From: Cenococcum geophilum 1.58
Lineage: Eukaryota; Ascomycota; Dothideomycetes; Gloniales; Gloniaceae
Assembly: GCA_001692895.1 (NCBI GenBank)
Contig: KV748230.1
Coordinates: forward strand, 682,001 to 746,000
Direction: 5' to 3'
DNA length: 64,000 nucleotides
Below the pieces are notes generated by a model. It did not search any database and was not told the DNA's origin. It worked only from the letters and a program-made list of their open reading frames with translations. Made by a program: the position numbers and the translations under genes. Shown here piece after piece: positions 1 through 12,652 of this stretch (positions within the stretch are counted from its first letter, which is position 1; every line of letters starts with the position of its first letter).

Positions 1-3000
1 TCTTAAAATAGGACCTATTTAATTAACCATTAAAGGGAGATAAATTAAGATGTTTTTTAATATCCTACTATTAGGATAGGATAAGGCAGTACTAAAAATG
101 CCTTAGTTATAGGAATATAATCTAAAGATTAATTAGATTATAGGTCAGGTCAATATTAGGAATACTTAACGCCGTAAGATGCGATAATAAGCCAAGTTAG
201 TATAGTACTAAGTAGGGGCGACCTATAAAGAAATAGAGAAAGGACTAAGCTATATACTAAAGAGATACTATAAGTATGGTAAGAAACTATAGTCACTAGA
301 AAGTACGAAGCTATTAAAGTACGTAGTATAGGATTATAAGATAGAATTAGAACTAGAAATAAGTTTAAGGTTTTTTCTAATCTATAAGCTTACTAAAAAG
401 AAGGTAAAGCACTAAAAGAGTTTGTCTAGGAAAACCTATAAAAGGGATATATTAGACCATTGCAGTTATTAGCGGGTTATCTAGTACTATTTATACTAAA
501 GAAGAATGGTAAACTAAGGCTGTGTATTAACTATAGATAGTTAAATAGTATTACTAGAAAGGATAGGTATCCTTTACCCTTAATTAGCGAAATCTAAAAT
601 AGGATAAGTAATGCGTAAATCTTTACAAAGATAAATCTAAGATAGGCGTACTATTAGATTAGGATTAAGGAAGGCAATAAATAGAAGGCAGCCTTTAGGT
701 TAAAGGAAGGACTATATAAGCTATTAGTTATGCAATTTAGGCTTATAAACGCACTAGCAACGTTTTAGAAGCGTATTAATAATATATTAGGAGAGTACTT
801 AGATAAGTTTATTATAGTATACCTTAATAATATTATTATCTACTTAATAAGTAAGGAAGAATATGAGGAATACGTTAAATGGGTCTTAAAGAGACTATAG
901 GAAGAATAGATGCTAGTAGCAATTAAGAAATACGAGTTCTTTACTAGGAAGACCGATTTTATTAGATTTATTATTAAACTAGGCTAACTTAGTATAGATC
1001 TAAAGAAGATTAAGGTTATAGTAAATTGGCAAGAACTAGAGAACGTTACGCAGTTAAAATTATTTCTAGGGTTTTATAATTACTGCAGAAGGTTTATAGC
1101 ATAATAGTTAAAGGATATTAAGCTATTTACGCGATTAATAAAGAAAGAAGAACTATAGGTATAGGGAAGAGAATAGTAAAAGCTATTTAAGAGAGTTAAA
1201 GAGTTATTTACCTAGAAGCCAGTTCTTAAAATCTATTAACCAGGACTAAAGACAGTTGTAGAAATGGATGTATTAGACTATATACTAGGGGTATGCTTTA
1301 TATAAAGATATTAAGATAGATAGCACCTAGTGGTATACTATAGTTAAAAGATAACACCACTAGAGTTAAACTATGACATCTATAATAAGGAGTTATTAGG
1401 TATAGTTACAGCACTAAAAAAATAGAGAGCATTTTTATAAGGTATAGAAAAACCTTTTATAGTTAAGACGGATTATAAGAACCTAATGGGGTTCCTAATA
1501 ATAAAAGAACTTAACTAGAGATAGGTTAGATGGGCAGAGATACTTATAGAATACTATTTTAAGATTTAGTATATTAAGGGTACAAATAATACGCAAGCAG
1601 ATGCTTTAAGTCATAAAGCTAAACTATAAAACAATAAAAAGCCATTAGGGGCTTTACTGCGAAAAGACATAGACGGATTAATTAAGTATAATTATTTAGA
1701 GATTATAGTAACTTAAGAAGAACTAAATAGAACTTATAAGTTACTAGAAAGCTTTTAGGTATAAAGAATTCTAAAAGTATAACTAAAAGATCTATAGATA
1801 GATATATACAAAAATTATAAAGTAAAGTATATCCTAAGAAGCATAGCAGAGTAATTTATAAAAGACTTTTATAAGGGATTAACTTAAGGATATAATAGAG
1901 CTACAGGCTTAGTGTTAAGACTTTAGGAGGAGTACATTATTAATAGAATCTGGGGCTTAGCGTGAAAAATTATAAAGGAATGTTTAGATTGCTAAAGGAA
2001 TAAACTAATAAGGTATAAGCTATATAGAGGGCTATAACCTATTAAAACACCAGAGAGATTATAGGAGGTTATATTATAGGACTTTATTATTAAGTTACTA
2101 AAATTAAGAGATCCTATTACTGGATAAGATTATAACGTAATTTTAGTAATAGTAGATAAGCTTATAAAGTAGGGATACTTTATAGCGTGCATAGAAGAAA
2201 TATTAGTAGAAGATGTCGCTAAAATCTATATTAAAGAAGTGTTTGTAAGACACGGAGTACTAAGTAAAATTATATTAGATAGAGATCTAAGATTTATAGC
2301 AGCATTCTAGGAGGTATTTTTAGTGGAATAAGGAGTTAGAGCAGCAACTTCTACTGCATATTATCTATAGATAGACGGTTAAACGGAAAGATTAAATTAG
2401 ACACTAGAGCAGTATCTAAAGTACTATATTAATTACGTATAGAACAATTGGGTATCGCTATTACTAGTTATATAGTTTGTATATAATGCAATACCTTAAA
2501 AGGGAATAGGCATATTACTATTTAAGGTAAATTATAGATATAAGCTAAGAATATTATTGTTACTATAGCAAGTAAAAAAACGAGTAGTATAGCTAAAGAA
2601 AGAATAAAGACGTTAATAAATCTTTATATAGACCTTATGGAATTAGCAAAGAAAGTATAAAAAATAATAAAAAAGTACTATAATGCTAGGAGATCTAAGG
2701 GACCAGATCTTAAGGAGGGAGATAAAGTGTAGCTACTACACAAAAATTTTAAGAGTTAATAACTAAGTAAGAAGTTGGACTATATTAGACTAGGACCTTT
2801 TAAAATTATATAGAGGATTTTACCAGTTACGTATAAATTAAACCTACTAGCCAGAATAAAGATTTACCCTATATAGTATATTATAATGCTAGAGCTAGTA
2901 TATAGGAATATTAAGCTATTAGTCTACGAAGCAGATACGTATAGAGGATAGGAAGAAGATAAATAGTAAGTTTTAAAGATCATTAGTTATAAGGATATTA

Positions 3001-3130
3001 ATAATAAAATATAGTATAAGGTTAAGTGGATAGGCTATACTAAGACTACCTAAAAGCTACTAGAAAATCTAAAGAATGCTATAGGAAAGGTACAGGAGTA
3101 TTGGAAGAAATTAGGTTAGGTAGTATTAGT
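1..3130 (+). mobile_element. Decayed Ty3/gypsy chromovirus (Gypsy-1), 5' end outside window
   Basis: RIP-degraded pol of a chromodomain-containing Ty3/gypsy retrotransposon. In one mostly conserved reading, ignoring stops, the order is reverse transcriptase (about 470-900; KNGKLRLCINYRQL and RKDRYPLP readable), RNase H (about 1260-1620; YDIYNKELLGIV, then an ADAL-type end), a zinc-binding CxxC part of the integrase (about 1980-2010), integrase core (about 2080-2440) and a chromodomain (about 2960-3090; YKVKWIGYT). The RT catalytic YxDD reads YLNN near 818-830, as G-to-A changes would produce. Nearly every Gln/Trp position is TAG or TAA, and CpA/TpG are scarce. The 5' LTR and gag lie left of the window. 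It cannot make protein. The assignment to gypsy rests on domain order and motifs; the exact lineage is not resolved. Confidence 0.9.
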
Positions 3131-3499
3131 AAAAAAGGATTGCTAAAGAATAAGTTACCTAAGGGGGACCTAAGAAGAGCAGTTACCGAACTACTTAGAT
3201 TTGTTTTCTTCTCTATTAGGGAAGAATTTGTTTTTTTATTACTAAGTTTCTATAGACCCTATTTTATAAGTTTCTATTTCTTAAAACGGACCTTCTTACG
3301 GCAGCGTGGTTTTCAATAAGCGAAAATCCAGCCAATAAAATATTGGCATTTGTCAATATTTACAGCGTCAATATTGAAATATTGACAATAATTTAGATAA
3401 AATTATTATAATAGAAATATACTTATTAAAAATAAATATTATACGAATTATTAGTATAGATTGACAGCTTTATAATATAATTAAGCTTGTAGGGGTAAG

Positions 3500-4812
3500 C
3501 TGTGTACGGAGCTGTGCACGAAGCTTTGCGCGGAGCTCTACAAAAGCTCTGCACGAAGCTCTGCACGAAGCTCTACTCGAAGCTCTACTTGGAGCTCTAC
3601 TCGAAGCTCTACTCGAAGCTCTGCACGAGCAGGGTGGTTTTAGATAATGCGAATAAGCAAGCATAAAATATCCTTTCTAAAAAATCTCTGCTTTTACAGC
3701 TCTGTGCACCAAAGCTCTGCACAAAGCTCTGCACGAAGCTCTGCACGAAGCTCTGCACGAAGCTCTGCACGAAGCTCTGCACGAAGCTCTGCACGAAGCT
3801 CTGCGCGAAGCTCTGCACGAAGCTCTGCACAAAGCTCTGCACGAAGCTCTGCGGAGGCTCTGCACGAAGCTCTGCGGAGGCTCTGCACGAAGCTCTGCGG
3901 AAGCTCTGCACGAAGCTCTACGGAGGCTCTGCACGAAGCTCTGCGGAGGCTCTGCACGAAGCTTTGCGGAAGCTCTGCACGAAGCCCTGCGGAAGCTCTA
4001 CACGAAGCTCTGCGGAAGCTCTGCACGAAGCTCTGCGTACGGAGGCTCCGCACGAGGCTCTACACGAAGTTCTGCACAAAGCTTTTATATAGAGCCTCCG
4101 TAGTAGAGCCGTCGTACGCAGAACCGTTGTACGCAGAACCGTTGTACGCAGAACCGTTGTACGCAGAACCGTCGTACGCAGAGCCGTCGTGCAGAGCCGT
4201 CGTGCAGAGCCTCCGTACGCAGAGCTTCGTGTAGAGCTTCGTGCAGAGCTTCGTGCAGAGCCTCCGCAGAGCTTCGCATTAAGCCTCCGTACGCAGAGCT
4301 TCGCATAGAGCTTCGTGCAGGGCTTCGCGCAGAGCCTCCGCAGAGCTTCGCGTAGAGCCTCCGTACACAGAGCTTCGTGCAGAGCTTCTACAGAGCTTCG
4401 TGCAGAGCTTCCGCAGAGCTCCGCACAGAGCCTCCGTACGCAGAGCTTCGTGCAGAGCTTCATGCAGCGCCTCCGTACGCAGAGCTTCGCGCAGAGCCTC
4501 CGTAAGGTATTAATAGCGTTAAGAGGTTCTAATTCTAGCTCTAAAGCCATATTTTATTTAATAATAAAGAAGAAAAAGGCAACTAAAAAATTATTTAGGG
4601 TATACTAAGACTTATTGCGATAAGATTTATCCAAAACCACCCTATACACGAGGCTCTACTTAAAGCCCTATTATGGCTCCACTTAAAGCTCTGCTCGAAG
4701 CTCTGCTTAAACTCTATTAAGGCTCTACACGGAGCTCTACTTAAGCTCTACTTAAAAGCTCTACGTAAGGCTCTGCTCGAAGCTCTACACGACACTCCAC
4801 TCTAAGCTCTAC
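3500..4812. repeat. 12-bp minisatellite (GAAGCTCTGCAC family), direct then inverted
   Basis: Tandem variants of GAAGCTCTGCAC, with CTACTC, CTGCGG and TGTGCA versions. Units read in one direction up to about 4090, pass through a GTACGCAGAACCGTT-type transition (about 4098-4190), then run as the reverse complement to about 4510, with degenerate units continuing to about 4812. Because the unit is a multiple of three it opens long spurious reading frames rich in Ala-Arg-Ser on both strands; these are not genes. The array is shared by the outer and inner TIR elements and reappears at 58.5-59.2 kb. Confidence 0.95.
3630..4644. mobile_element. Second TIR element nested in the first, same minisatellite
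   Basis: The left end is CAGGGTGGTTTTAGATAA and the right end is its near-complement (TTATCCAAAACCACCCT, then A). The flanks TGCACGAG (3622-3629) and TACACGAG (4645-4652) are an 8-bp target duplication differing by one G-to-A change. The TIR differs from the outer element (GGGTGG against GCGTGG), so this is a sister family rather than a copy. It landed inside the minisatellite of the outer element and itself carries the same 12-bp repeat, first as GAAGCTCTGCAC units (about 3713-4090), then as complementary units (about 4190-4510). No transposase is visible. Confidence 0.75.
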
Positions 4813-5083
4813 TAACACGCAACACTAGTATACTAGGAAGACTCTATAATCGTCTATACAAACGACTCTATAATTAATCGATTTATTAATTAATTGCCTA
4901 TACAAACGCCTATACAAACGTCTATATAAACGCCCGTACGATATTTAAGTTAATTTTTTGAAGGGGCGCCAAGAGGATCTGCAAATATTATAAATATCGC
5001 CAATACTCGCCAATATTGACTAGTGTCAATATTGATCAATCTGATTGGCCAATATTGAAAATGAAAACCACGCTGTTCTTACG

Positions 5084-5621
5084 AACCTTCTTAAGATAGA
5101 GTAAATAAGTAGATACCGCGATGCGAGTATCTAAGGCCTTCTATTCCGTATCTTAAGAACGTTTTAACTTAGTAAGGGCTTAAGACAGTTTACTATTTAG
5201 CTATATAGTAGTAGATTAAATATAAGACCCTAAGATAAATTAATTAAGGAACTAGATAACTATTAAGAGTAATAGGTCGCGTATACTTAGTATTAGAGGT
5301 AAAGCAAATATTACAGGACGAATAAATATTCGCTTTAATGCACTCTAAGTAAGAAGACAGTTGTCACGAAGATGGGTTCGCTAATATAATATAAACTAAC
5401 CCCTCTTTTAAGCAGCGAGAATATAGAGACAGTATAATCTTACTAAAAGATAATATTGCAGCAATAGTACGAGTATGACGTTAGGTATATAAAGAAGAAA
5501 TTACTTTAGGTATAATAAGTAATAATATTAACTAAATTAATTAGACGGATATTATACCTCTAGTAAATAACTTAGAGATATTTAGGATCCTTAAGGACAA
5601 AGATAGAGAGGAGGGAGATAG
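5084..5621 (+). other. AT-rich 3' region of Gypsy-1, ending in a polypurine tract
   Basis: RIPed sequence between the nested TIR element and a likely LTR, with no domain I recognise. It ends in the purine run AGAGAGGAGGGAGATAG (about 5605-5621), directly in front of a TGTTATGG sequence. That is how a polypurine tract primes plus-strand synthesis next to a 3' LTR. It is probably the post-pol non-coding tail of Gypsy-1. Confidence 0.5.
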
Positions 5622-6066
5622 TGTTATGGACGCTTTAAGTACAATGCTACGACTACTAGGAGAGGAGTTAGAGGAAGCTAGTTAGTTAATTTAGGCACGG
5701 TTTAGAATGGAGCCGGTAGAACTATATAACGAGAAATAGTAACCGAGGTTATATAATATGCTATGTATTAAATAAGAGGGACGGAAGAAACTTACGTACC
5801 TTATATATAAGACGTATATTATATATAAGAAGGATTTTATAGAAGTACGGTCGTGTATTTAAAGGACTATAGTTCCTTCCTTGTAGTAATTCTTAGAATA
5901 TAATTAAAGTTAATCTATTAGGTAACCACTCCACCAGTTGTTATTTATTGTTGACTTTAATTTGCATTACCTATACACCTAGCCCATTAATAAGCCCATC
6001 GTAGTTCCTGCTATAAGGTTCCGTTACACCGAGCCCCTAACTAGGGTTTGTAATAGTGCCGTAACA
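5622..6066 (+). repeat. Probable 3' LTR of Gypsy-1
   Basis: A 445-bp segment that starts TGTTATGG and ends CCGTAACA. The ends are inverted repeats apart from one C-to-T change, have the TG...CA form of LTRs, and follow a polypurine tract. The 5' partner would lie outside the window, so this cannot be confirmed as a direct repeat here. It could also be the LTR of another plus-strand retroelement. Confidence 0.5.
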
Positions 6067-6384
6067 TTAATTACGTTAAGGCTATAACTAGGTAATATAT
6101 TTTATAAATAAACCGCCTATTTAAGTAAACTACCTACTTTATTCTTATTAAAATTATAAAGTAGTATTTTAATAATAAACTCTAAAATTTTATAATTTAG
6201 TTTTTATATACTATTATATTACCCTATAGAAATTTAAAAGTAATATATATTATAGTTTTAAAGATATTATATTTTAGTTTAACTTTAATAATTATTCATT
6301 GCTTAACGTCCAATTTAGATATCTATTGGCCCTACGCGGACTACTCCTTATTTACATATAGGGAGAAAACTCTACTTAAGAAAA
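6067..6384. other. AT-rich RIPed stretch, no gene seen
   Basis: Dominated by A/T runs and TATA-type words. I see no domain and no repeat ends. It is the left flank of the Gypsy-2 insertion site; its last 5 bases before the LTR (CTCCG, 6385-6389) are the target duplication. Confidence 0.7.
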
Positions 6385-6389
6385 CTCCG

Positions 6390-6582
6390 TGTCACGGAAC
6401 GGGGGCAACGGCTATAAAGCGTATGTATTCAAGGAGTCTACAAGACGTTGCGCGATCGATCGTAAGGGTCGAGGGCGTAAGGAGGTGATATACCCTCGCG
6501 TAGCTGACATAAGCTATACGCGAGGTGTATGCGAGAGCACGGGGTTCTCCTATGGAGGCCCCTGCGGTCGGGTTCCGTGACA
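6390..6582 (-). repeat. LTR of Gypsy-2 (3' LTR in element orientation)
   Basis: Begins TGTCACGGAAC and ends with its complement GTTCCGTGACA, an 11-bp terminal inversion. It contains a hairpin built on CCTCGCGTAGCT. It differs from the right LTR at two places only, both of the CA-to-TA or TG-to-TA type expected from RIP, with the mutated state in this copy. The short open frame through it is not a gene. Confidence 0.95.
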
Positions 6583-7039
6583 CTACCCCCCCTCCTATTG
6601 AGGCGGAGCTCCGGCGACGCTGTGGTTGCTATATACATGTAGGGGGAAATGCTTGGGGTATCTAGAAGAAGAAATATCGTTATAGGTGTGACGGGCTTGT
6701 ATAGGTGCTTCTGACTTGAAGCTTGTGGGTTGCTACTATGCGAAGGTACTGGGCTATAGTGGGGAAGGAGGCTGTTGGGGACTTGGTGAGGTGCAAGGGT
6801 GTCGCCGAGGCGCTAGTAGCAAGCGAGCCAACCTGATTGGCTGGCTTCTCCTTAGCGTCTAGAATCTGACTAATTAGACAACTTTAACCGGCGGTTGAAG
6901 TTCCTTAACATCTCATTGGAGTAGTCACGTGACGGTAATATACAACGATTTAGTTGTGACGGCTTCTATAGGGGATTAGGTACGAAATCTCTGCTTAGGC
7001 CTGGTTTCTGTGGGTTTGCGTGGTGGAAATCGCTGATTA

Positions 7040-10000
7040 GGTCTTTTGCGTTTTTAAAATCTTCCTATAGTTGCCATTCCGGCTGATCTATGTCGAATCC
7101 TGTATAGGTAGCTTTATAGTAGAGCCGCCGTCCTCTGCCTTTGCCAAAGTATTTGGAGTTGATGATTCGTTTAATGGTCCACTCCTTATGGTTCTTGTCT
7201 TCGTTCTTATCTTGGATTAGTACCGGTGGGGGTTTAGGCTATGTTTATCCTGGTAGAGGGTTAGGCTAGTAAAGGTGTAGTAGCTATAGGTAAAATACGG
7301 GCCATATCCCGCGGGTGGCTAATGTAGGCGGGAGCTCTAGTTTGTATGCAGCTCCTCTGTCAATAACTTGTTTAATCTAGTAGGGGCCAAGGTTCTTGTG
7401 ATCAAGTGACTTTATAGGTCTCTGTGTGGAGATATTGCGTGCATCTAACTATACCCAGTCGCTAACACGCATCTTAGGTGGCGGTATTCTGTGACGGTCG
7501 GTAAAGTAAGCCTATTTCGCTTAGGCCCAGGCCATCTCTCCTTTATAGTAGTCGAGTAGGTCTTTTATACGGTCTATATATTAATCGGCAAGTAGCATCT
7601 TAAGGCGTTTTCTATATGGCAGTTTCTTATCAATAGGCTCTGGTGGCTCTATACCGGATCGTAGGTAATATCCTTTATTCGCGAAGAACGGGGTAAGTCC
7701 TATAGTGGCTAAGACGTGGTTGTTTACTGCGAATTTACCTAGCGGAAGGTGGTCTACCTAGTCGTCCTGACTATAGGCGACTACCTGTCGTAAGTACGCC
7801 TTTATACTAGCGTTAGCGTTTTCCGGTTATCCCGCAGTTTCGTGGTAAAAGGATATAGATATCTTAACGGAGATACTAAGGCGTTAGTAGATCCGCCTCT
7901 ATACATTAGAGTTAAATTATGTGCCTTGGTTAAACGTGATAGAGTCGGGTAACCTATATAGTCGGTAGACTTCGCGGAGGAAGGCGTCGGCAACGTCGCT
8001 TACAGCTACGCCTTTAGTTAGGACGTAGTGGCGTTCTTTTATAAGTCGGCATATTATTATAAGGATATTCTTATAGGTTCGGCCATATCGTTTGCAAGGC
8101 GGTAGGTCAATAACAAAATCTATAGCGATATCTGCCCATCGTCGTATAGGTACTGGTAGAGGGTATAGCAGTCCTTAGTACTTTATATGAAATGCTTTAG
8201 CACGTTTACAGCCATAGTAGGCGCTTATAAAGCGTTCAACTAAGTCTATCATTTTGGGCTAGAAGTAGTATCGGCTGAGGAGCTTATAGGTTCCTCCTTT
8301 GCCTGGGTGGCCGCTTAATTGGAGGTCGTAGGCCATTTAGATTAGTTGCCGTTATAGGTCTTCTAAGTTGGGGATAAATAAACAGCCTTTATAATAGAGC
8401 CTATTCTCTTTTACTTTTAAGGCTGCTATATCGATCTAGCCTAAGCTTTAGAGGTTAATAGGCAGTATATGGGTGCCGGCGATCTTTGCGGCAATCAGTT
8501 AATAAAATAATGGGTCGACAGAGGTGTTATATACTACGGTAATGAGTTCGTTGATTTTAGGGGGTAACTTTAGTTCTGTAGTATAAAGCTAATAGGGGGT
8601 TAGTTCTATCTTAGGTAGTATATCTAGGGCTAAGTTTCGTGCTTTTAGAATTGTTTGTTACTGGAATTAATTATAAGGGTTATCTTCTAACTAAGGAAGG
8701 TCTTGCGAACGGCGTATTAGGCTATTAGGCTTAGTACCTTATACTCCTAGCCTATATACGATTTTAAAGTTAAAACCAGAGAGGAACTCGTTCCAACGTG
8801 CTTAGCGTTAGTTTAGTTATTTCGTAGTTATAAAGTACTTAAGGTTGCGATAATCCGTAAGGACTTTAGTTGGCTAGTTAGGTTCTGTTAAGGAGAGTTC
8901 CGGTTAGAATTCCTTAAACGCTTATATAATTGCGAGGAGTTCCTTATTATAGATTTCGTAGTTATATTCTTATAATATAAGCTTAGACGAGTAGAATGCG
9001 ACTAGGTAGAGAAGACCGTCGTTACCCATCTAGAAGAGGACGCCCGCGTTAACGTAGTCTGAGGAGTCAGTCTTAAGATAGAGTTGTTGTCCTGGTATGA
9101 AGTAAGCTAGGATAGATGCTTTAGTAAACATATCTTTTAAGTCTTAGAACGCCTTTTCGCATTTAAGCGTCCAGATAAAACATAGATATGTTTTTCTTTC
9201 TTTTACAGAAAGGCCCTTTATTCGCATTATTGCTGTAAGTGGTGCTATAACACCTAAGAAGTTATATATAAATTTCCAGTAAAAGTTGGTAAAACTGAGG
9301 AAGGCTTATACGTCCTTAATATAAGTAGGGGTTTGCTATCCGGTAATTATATATACTTTTTCGGGGTCCATACGGACACCCTTAGTAGTAATAATTAGTC
9401 TAAGGTATTTTACTTCTATAACTAAGAATTTATACTTCTTTAAATTAATATAAAGTCCTACGTCTCTAAGGCGCTATAGGACCTTTTAAACGTGCTCGGT
9501 ATGCTTAGAAGGGTTATTACTATAAATAAGAATATCGTCTAGGTACGCAGAGCAGAAGTCGTCAAGGTAGTCCTATAAGGCGTTATTAATGTAGCTTTAG
9601 AAGCTGCCTGGGCCGTTACATACGCCGAAAGGCATAACGGTGTATTCGAATTGGCCGAAGCGCAATATAAATGCGGTTTTCCATTTATCACCTTCCCGTA
9701 TTCTAAGGCGGTTAAAGGCGGCGATGATATCAAGCTTAGTATAGATTTTGGCTTAGCTAAGCCGTTTAAGGGTCTCGCGTATAAGCGGTACAGGATATCG
9801 GTTCTTAATTATAATAGCGTTAAGTCCTCTGTAGTCAACGCAGAATTAAATACCTCCTTTTAGCTTTTTAGCAAGAAGGATAGGGGCGGCTGCTAGGGAT
9901 ATACTAGGGCGAATAAACCCTTTATTAAGGTGCTCGTTGATATACTTTTTAATAACTAGGAGTTTGTTTTTTAATATTAAGTAGGGTCTCTTATAGGGCG

Positions 10001-12440
10001 GCGTTTTTCCTTATTTAATATTAATGGTATAATTATTAGGTCGATGTGGGGGGAGTATATCTATACTCTTTTATAAGCATACGTTAATAAAGTCGTAGTA
10101 TCTCTTAGGGAGGAGCTTGCGGAGTTCCTTATTGGTAAGTCCTTTTTTAAGGTTTATAAACTTCTTAAAGTCTAAGGGTGAAAGTCCGTAGAGTTCTACA
10201 GGGGCATTATTTTCTAGGAAGTTGACTATATCTATCCTGTTACTATAGAGGACGTAGTCCTAATCTTTATTAAGCTTATATAGTCGTAATTAAGAGGCTA
10301 CGGCAACGGTCTAGCCTTTCCTACGTGCTATGCGGTAGAAGGCCGCGGCGCTTACATAGTGGCAGTTAGTCATAGGTGGGGTAATAAGGGTTTCCTTGGG
10401 TTAATATCCTAGGGAGTAGATAGAGGTAGCTAGGCTATACCTTAGGCAAGTCTCTCTACAGTATTTAAAGTTAAAGGTTACTTCTCTCTTTTGCCAGTTA
10501 ATAGTGGGGTTATATTATTTAAGCTAGTTCATTCTAAGGATAATAGAGTAGTTCGTAAGTGGTATAATATAGGCCCAAAGCTCCTCCTGGTGTCCGTTTA
10601 TGTTTAGGTAAAGTTATGCTATATAGGTAATCTTTTATATAGTACAACTACCATCAGCGAGTTATAGGGCGCGGGCTTTAGCAAGGGGTAGGGTAGGTAG
10701 GTTATAAGTACGCACGAATTAAGTATCTATAAATTTATTAGTAGCTCCGCAGTTAATTATAGAATGGGTTTTGTATTGTTTCTTAGCGGTAGTTCCTTCT
10801 ATAGGTAAGACTATTTGCTTCCATCCTTCCATTTTTACTAAGCTATCTATTAAGCAAGCCAATATATAAATCCCTCTATCGTCGAAGTGTCCCAACCTAT
10901 GACTTAGGGCTAAAACTTTACGTTTTCCGCTTCCGCGTCTAATTCTACTACCATTACTATATCTTCGTCTTATGCGGTAGCGGCGTGTAGTAACGTATTT
11001 AGTGTCTAGGGTATAGGGTTAGGTGTTTAACGGCGGTTGCTAAACCTAGCTATTAGGCAGTTTGGGCTATAGCTATAATAGCCTTCTTAACGGCATCTAT
11101 AGCAACGCCTTAGCTTCTGGAGTAGCTCGCGCTCTCCGTTTAGTAACTTCTTTAGGAAAGCTAGTATAGAGAGGTCGATATTAGGACCAGTGGTGTTACT
11201 TAGGGTAGTAGGCGTCGGTAGTTTGGTAGGTCCGGAGGGCTTCTATAGGGAGGTCTTCGGGCGGGGGTTTGCGGTAGTAATTTGGTTCAGCCGTCATTTA
11301 ATCTTCTATAGGGCTGCTACCATATCGTGAACGTCATTATAGTTATGGCTGGCGGCTGCGTGACTAAGGCGATAAGTGACTTTTTTAAGAAGATCTTCCT
11401 AGTCTTTAGCGTTATCTCGGGCGAGAACTCTAGTGTATTCCTGGAATTTAACATAGAACTCGTTAAATAATTTAGTAGGATTTATCTTTAGGGCGCGTAG
11501 TTTAGCTTAACTAGTGGCCACTAGGTCATGGTCGCGGTACATTTAGTCGAGGTCGTTAAGGACTTCCTAGTGGGACTACCATTTCCGGGGACTGCTAGTC
11601 TCCTATTAGGCGAAAAGCCTATTAAACAGGATGCCCTTCGTTCGTCCGATAATGTAGCTAATCTTGGTATCTTCTGTAGGGAAAAGGCAGGCGCTCTGGG
11701 TCAGTTTCTCGCGGATTTGTATCTTCCAGTGGCTGTATTCCTTGCGGTTACCCTTAAAGATTAGGGGATCGGGGTAGCGTATATTAGACCCTATGGTAGT
11801 AGTTTGGGTTCGATTGTTGTGGCTTTCGTCGTTGCCGCTACTGTAGTAGGGGTTCCTGTTAGGTGAAGCTGCTTAGCGCTGACCTTCCGTCGAGCGTTAA
11901 GTAGGTAAGGTTGCCGGGGGCATAGAGGCTTGGGTGGCGTTGTATGCAGTAGAGAGGTATCTAGTATCGTTACGAATGTGCTCGTTAAGCTAAGATTATA
12001 GGTATTTGATTATACCCTCTCTTTTAGTAACCGTAGCAATAAGTATAATCTTGGCCTTCTTTAATCGTTGGACGTCGCGTTTAGACGCGCGGAGGTCATC
12101 TTTAATCTCTTGGTATGTGTTGTCAGCGAGCGCCTTATAAGCTTATAGGTCTTAGATGATATCGTAATCTTGGGCAGTACGCATCTTAGCTCGTATAAGC
12201 TTTAGATGGTAGTTCTATAGAAGGCGGTAGTATTTGTCGGGTTCTCGTACTACCATTTTTGCAAACATCTCGGCGTCTCGTATCTTGATCTCAATGGGTG
12301 GTAGCCCTTCGGCTTATTTATCCGTGGTTGTGTAGTTAATAAAGGATGAGATATTGTTAATGTCCCTCTCGTGGTCGTCATAATCTTTTAAGCCACTAGG
12401 CTTCCCTTTAGGGGTTAAGGCTAGGGCTGATGAATCAAAT
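7040..12440 (-). pseudogene. gag-pol remains of Gypsy-2
   Basis: Reading the minus strand: gag-like sequence (about 12440-11000), an aspartic protease (active-site region INCGAT near 10744-10761, where DCGAT or DTGAT is usual), reverse transcriptase (about 9870-9500; [29 protein letters not shown] and an intact YLDD near 9534-9545), RNase H (about 9150-8850), integrase core (ADIAIDFVIDLP near 8115-8150) and a chromodomain-like end (about 7200-7060; EWTIKRIINSKYFG). Dozens of stops interrupt it, mostly where Gln or Trp is expected. Composition is less AT-rich than Gypsy-1, suggesting later or lighter RIP. Confidence 0.9.
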
Positions 12441-12652
12441 CCTCCTGGGACTGATTGGTGTTGTGGTTTCGATATAGGTATTAAGTTTGATATGGTGGCT
12501 AGTAAGGAATTTCGTCTTACTATCGTTAATTCTTTGGGAGTACGAAGTGAGGTAACTCATAGACACGCTGCTTCTGGCAGCGTCTGCGGTGTCGTGGAGA
12601 CGTAGAATTGGTCGTAGGCTGAGCGTCGGTGAAGAAAAAAGGCGCAACGTAA

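Larger units (their letters stand above)
3302..5075. mobile_element. TIR DNA element with 8-bp TSD (outer of two nested elements)
   Basis: The ends are inverted copies of CAGCGTGGTTTTCA (3302-3315, and its complement at 5062-5075), followed by AT-rich subterminal sequence with CAATATTG-type short inverted words. TTCTTACG occurs immediately outside both ends (3293-3300, with one extra G at 3301, and 5076-5083), an 8-bp target-site duplication. The 8-bp TSD and CAG...CTG ends resemble hAT elements, but no transposase is visible, so it would be non-autonomous. The interior is almost entirely a 12-bp minisatellite plus a second nested element. It sits in the 3' part of Gypsy-1, so it inserted after that element. 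Confidence 0.8.

Noticed and set aside
3101..3319. 72-codon plus-strand frame
   Set aside because: It is the tail of the Gypsy-1 chromodomain frame running into non-coding element sequence and the tip of the TIR element.
3470..4608. Long open frames rich in Ala-Arg-Ser or Leu-Cys-Thr on both strands
   Set aside because: They arise from a 12-bp tandem repeat whose length is a multiple of three; all frames stay open on both strands and no non-repetitive protein is encoded.
6389..6638. Small proteins of 63-66 codons repeated at 12589-12858
   Set aside because: They lie within the LTRs of Gypsy-2 and owe their repetition to the LTR pair.
6600..12600. Strand-biased RIP or stop-codon recoding in Gypsy-2
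   Set aside because: Both CpA and TpG losses can be found on the coding strand and some Gln and Trp codons survive, so a bias or recoding could not be supported by eye; counts would be needed.
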